Below are positions 62,916 through 64,000 of a stretch of DNA of 64,000 bases, in pieces (position 1 is the first letter of the stretch; every line of letters begins with the position of its first letter). The stretch comes from Isosphaeraceae bacterium. GTDB lineage: Bacteria; Planctomycetota; Planctomycetia; Isosphaerales; Isosphaeraceae. The position numbers were made by a program, and so were the translations under genes. The notes beneath the pieces are model-generated. The model saw nothing but the letters and a program-made list of their open reading frames with translations. It was not told where the DNA came from and did no database searches. The stretch covers positions 1,364,001 to 1,428,000 of the forward strand of contig BPJS01000001.1 in the NCBI GenBank assembly GCA_026004735.1, given 5' to 3'.

Positions 62916-63664
62916 CGTGGTTGGGGACGGCGTCGGTCGTCTCGGGCGATGGCCAGCAGTTCAAAAAACGCGCGAACGAAGCTAGAAGGACGGAGTTTGG
63001 AGCCACCCACATCAACCCAACAGCGGAGCGGCAGTTCGTGGATGTGCGTGCCGGCGTGCCTGCGACCGCAGATTTGAAGGTAGCGAGCGAGGATCTCGAC
63101 GTCGAAGATCCAGCGGGAGCGAAACGGCGTCTGGAAGATCGAGACCACGCGGGGGTTCATTCGAAACAGCTTGGCGCCGCACTGGGTGTCGTAAACGGGA
63201 ATGCCCAGGACCAGCGAGACAGCGGTGGCAAACAACCGCCCAAGATAGTGGCGTATGGCCCGGCGCTCGATGCGGCGGCCAAGGAGCTGAACCCGGCTGC
63301 CGAGAACCAGATCGACTTCGGGAAATTGATCGAGCAGGGCGGCGAACTCGGGAACGGCGTCCAGCGGCGTGGCTAGATCGGCATCCCAATACCCGGCGTA
63401 AACCGAGCCCAGACGCGCGGCTTCGAGCATGCCCCGGCGAACAGCCTCGGCTTTGCCGCGGTTGCGTTCGAGGCGGAGGACGGCGATGCGCCCCGATGGA
63501 TCGGATGCGAGCGCCTCGAGCCGTGAGGCCGTGGCGTCGGTCGAGCCGTCGTCGACAAAAAGTAGGGAAAGCTCGGACTGGGCGGCGATCGCGTGCCGGA
63601 ATGCGTCGGCATCGAGCCTGGCCGCTTCGTTGTAGCAAGGGACGACCAGAAGAGTGGAGGGCAT
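62912..63664 (-). CDS. GT2-family glycosyltransferase (dolichyl-phosphate-sugar synthase-like)
   Basis: A 250-residue GT-A enzyme. The start reads STLLVVPCYNEAARLDADAF, followed by LLFVDDGSTDATAS near 36, and the metal-binding AGYWDADLATPLD near 92. TQCGAKLFRM near 163 and SRWIFDVEILARY near 185 are typical of the Ykcc/dolichyl-phosphate mannose synthase type. It probably loads a sugar onto a polyprenyl phosphate at the cytoplasmic face. It is followed directly by the methyltransferase with an ATGA overlap and preceded by ilvN with about 20 bp. Confidence 0.87.
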   Translation of the reverse strand: MPSTLLVVPCYNEAARLDADAFRHAIAAQSELSLLFVDDGSTDATASRLEALASDPSGRIAVLRLERNRGKAEAVRRGMLEAARLGSVYAGYWDADLATPLDAVPEFAALLDQFPEVDLVLGSRVQLLGRRIERRAIRHYLGRLFATAVSLVLGIPVYDTQCGAKLFRMNPRVVSIFQTPFRSRWIFDVEILARYLQICGRRHAGTHIHELPLRCWVDVGGSKLRPSSFVRAFFELLAIARDDRRRPQPR

Positions 63665-63683
63665 GGGCCGGCCTCGGCCCGGG

Positions 63684-64000
63684 TCAGAGGTCCACCGGTC
63701 CGACGATCTTCTCCTCTTCGAATTCGACGTCGCTGCGCTCGCTCCGCTCGCTGCTACGAACCAGGGCGATCCGGCCAGTCCGCGCCAGCTCGACGATCCC
63801 GAACGGGCGCATCAATTCGATAAACGCCTCGATTTTGCGCTCCTGTCCCGAGATTTCGACCATGAGCTGGTCGGGCCCGACATCGACGATCCGCCCTCGA
63901 AAGACCTGGACCAGGGAGAGGATCTCGGCACGCCGCGCCGGCGGGGCCTCTACCTTGATGAGCATCAGGTCGCGCTCGACGTAGGCTTCTCGCGAAATAT
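63684..64000 (-). CDS. ilvN: Acetolactate synthase small (regulatory) subunit, C-terminal part
   Basis: The gene runs off the right edge; 105 C-terminal residues are visible. They read YVERDLMLIKVEAPPARRAE, then VFRGRIVDVGPDQLMVEISG and KIEAFIELMRPFGIVELART. This is the second half of an ACT-domain IlvN/IlvH protein, which gives valine feedback control to acetolactate synthase. The internal ATG at 63965 is not the true start, because the frame and the family sequence continue upstream. It ends with an acidic tail. It is the first visible member of the minus-strand run leading to ilvC. Confidence 0.93.
   Translation of the reverse strand, partial: ISREAYVERDLMLIKVEAPPARRAEILSLVQVFRGRIVDVGPDQLMVEISGQERKIEAFIELMRPFGIVELARTGRIALVRSSERSERSDVEFEEEKIVGPVDL

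Noticed and set aside
1-64000. CRISPR array, insertion sequence, prophage or rRNA
   Set aside because: I saw no regularly spaced repeats, transposase or phage protein, and no rRNA signature in either strand.

Overview
The window looks like a chromosomal segment of a member of the Planctomycetota. It is GC-rich throughout. It carries family types common in that phylum: a giant alpha-2-macroglobulin-like protein, a DUF1080 (3-keto-disaccharide hydrolase) protein, a membrane sulfatase-like enzyme, short zinc-ribbon proteins, a metacaspase, and a surface CAP protein with a LESRQVLSA-type N-terminus. I see no insertion sequence, prophage, CRISPR array or rRNA. Most genes have short gaps or start/stop overlaps, so this reads as stable core and semi-accessory chromosome. 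The lineage call is an inference from gene content, not from a marker alignment.

Region by region: 1-9 kb holds the N-terminus of a membrane sensor and an 8-kb alpha-2-macroglobulin-like gene without a thioester. 9-18 kb is an envelope and polysaccharide block: an M28 peptidase translationally coupled to two ArnT/PMT-like glycosyltransferases, then a GT4 glycosyltransferase and a membrane sulfatase on the other strand. 18-22 kb has a metacaspase fused to an alpha/beta hydrolase, and the CAP protein. 22-28 kb is a co-oriented run: phosphohexomutase, UvrC without its C-terminal HhH part, an ABC-F ATPase and a metallophosphatase. 28-33 kb has cstA, DUF1080, an SGNH hydrolase and ispD. 33-38 kb has an Mrr-like nuclease, a 78-aa protein next to a stand-alone coaC, a DinB protein, a siroheme sulfite reductase and a zinc-ribbon/DUF4177 protein. 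38-46 kb has an orphan ParA, a diverged RNase HII-like protein, infA, a TPR protein, rpsT, an EndoIII-like protein, and rsmH followed by a LysM membrane protein in the place where ftsL is often found. 46-52 kb has a GT4 enzyme, queA, a NUDIX-like protein, a leucine-rich-repeat protein, tRNA-Leu(CAA) and clpX. 52-60.7 kb has a lipoprotein hydrolase and a cyanophycin locus: DUF1854 plus an ABC exporter, divergent from cphA, which is followed by a PYROXD2-like flavoprotein. 60.7-64 kb has a ferredoxin, ilvC, a methyltransferase, a GT2 glycosyltransferase and the C-terminal part of ilvN, all on the minus strand.

The most interesting units are the metacaspase/alpha-beta-hydrolase fusion, the cyanophycin locus with its modified ABC exporter and a 9-bp inverted repeat in the divergent control region, the truncated UvrC, the LysM protein overlapping rsmH, and the RNase HII-like paralogue. 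Start sites were chosen from Shine-Dalgarno spacing and family length where possible. No database search was run, so family assignments rest on motif recognition.
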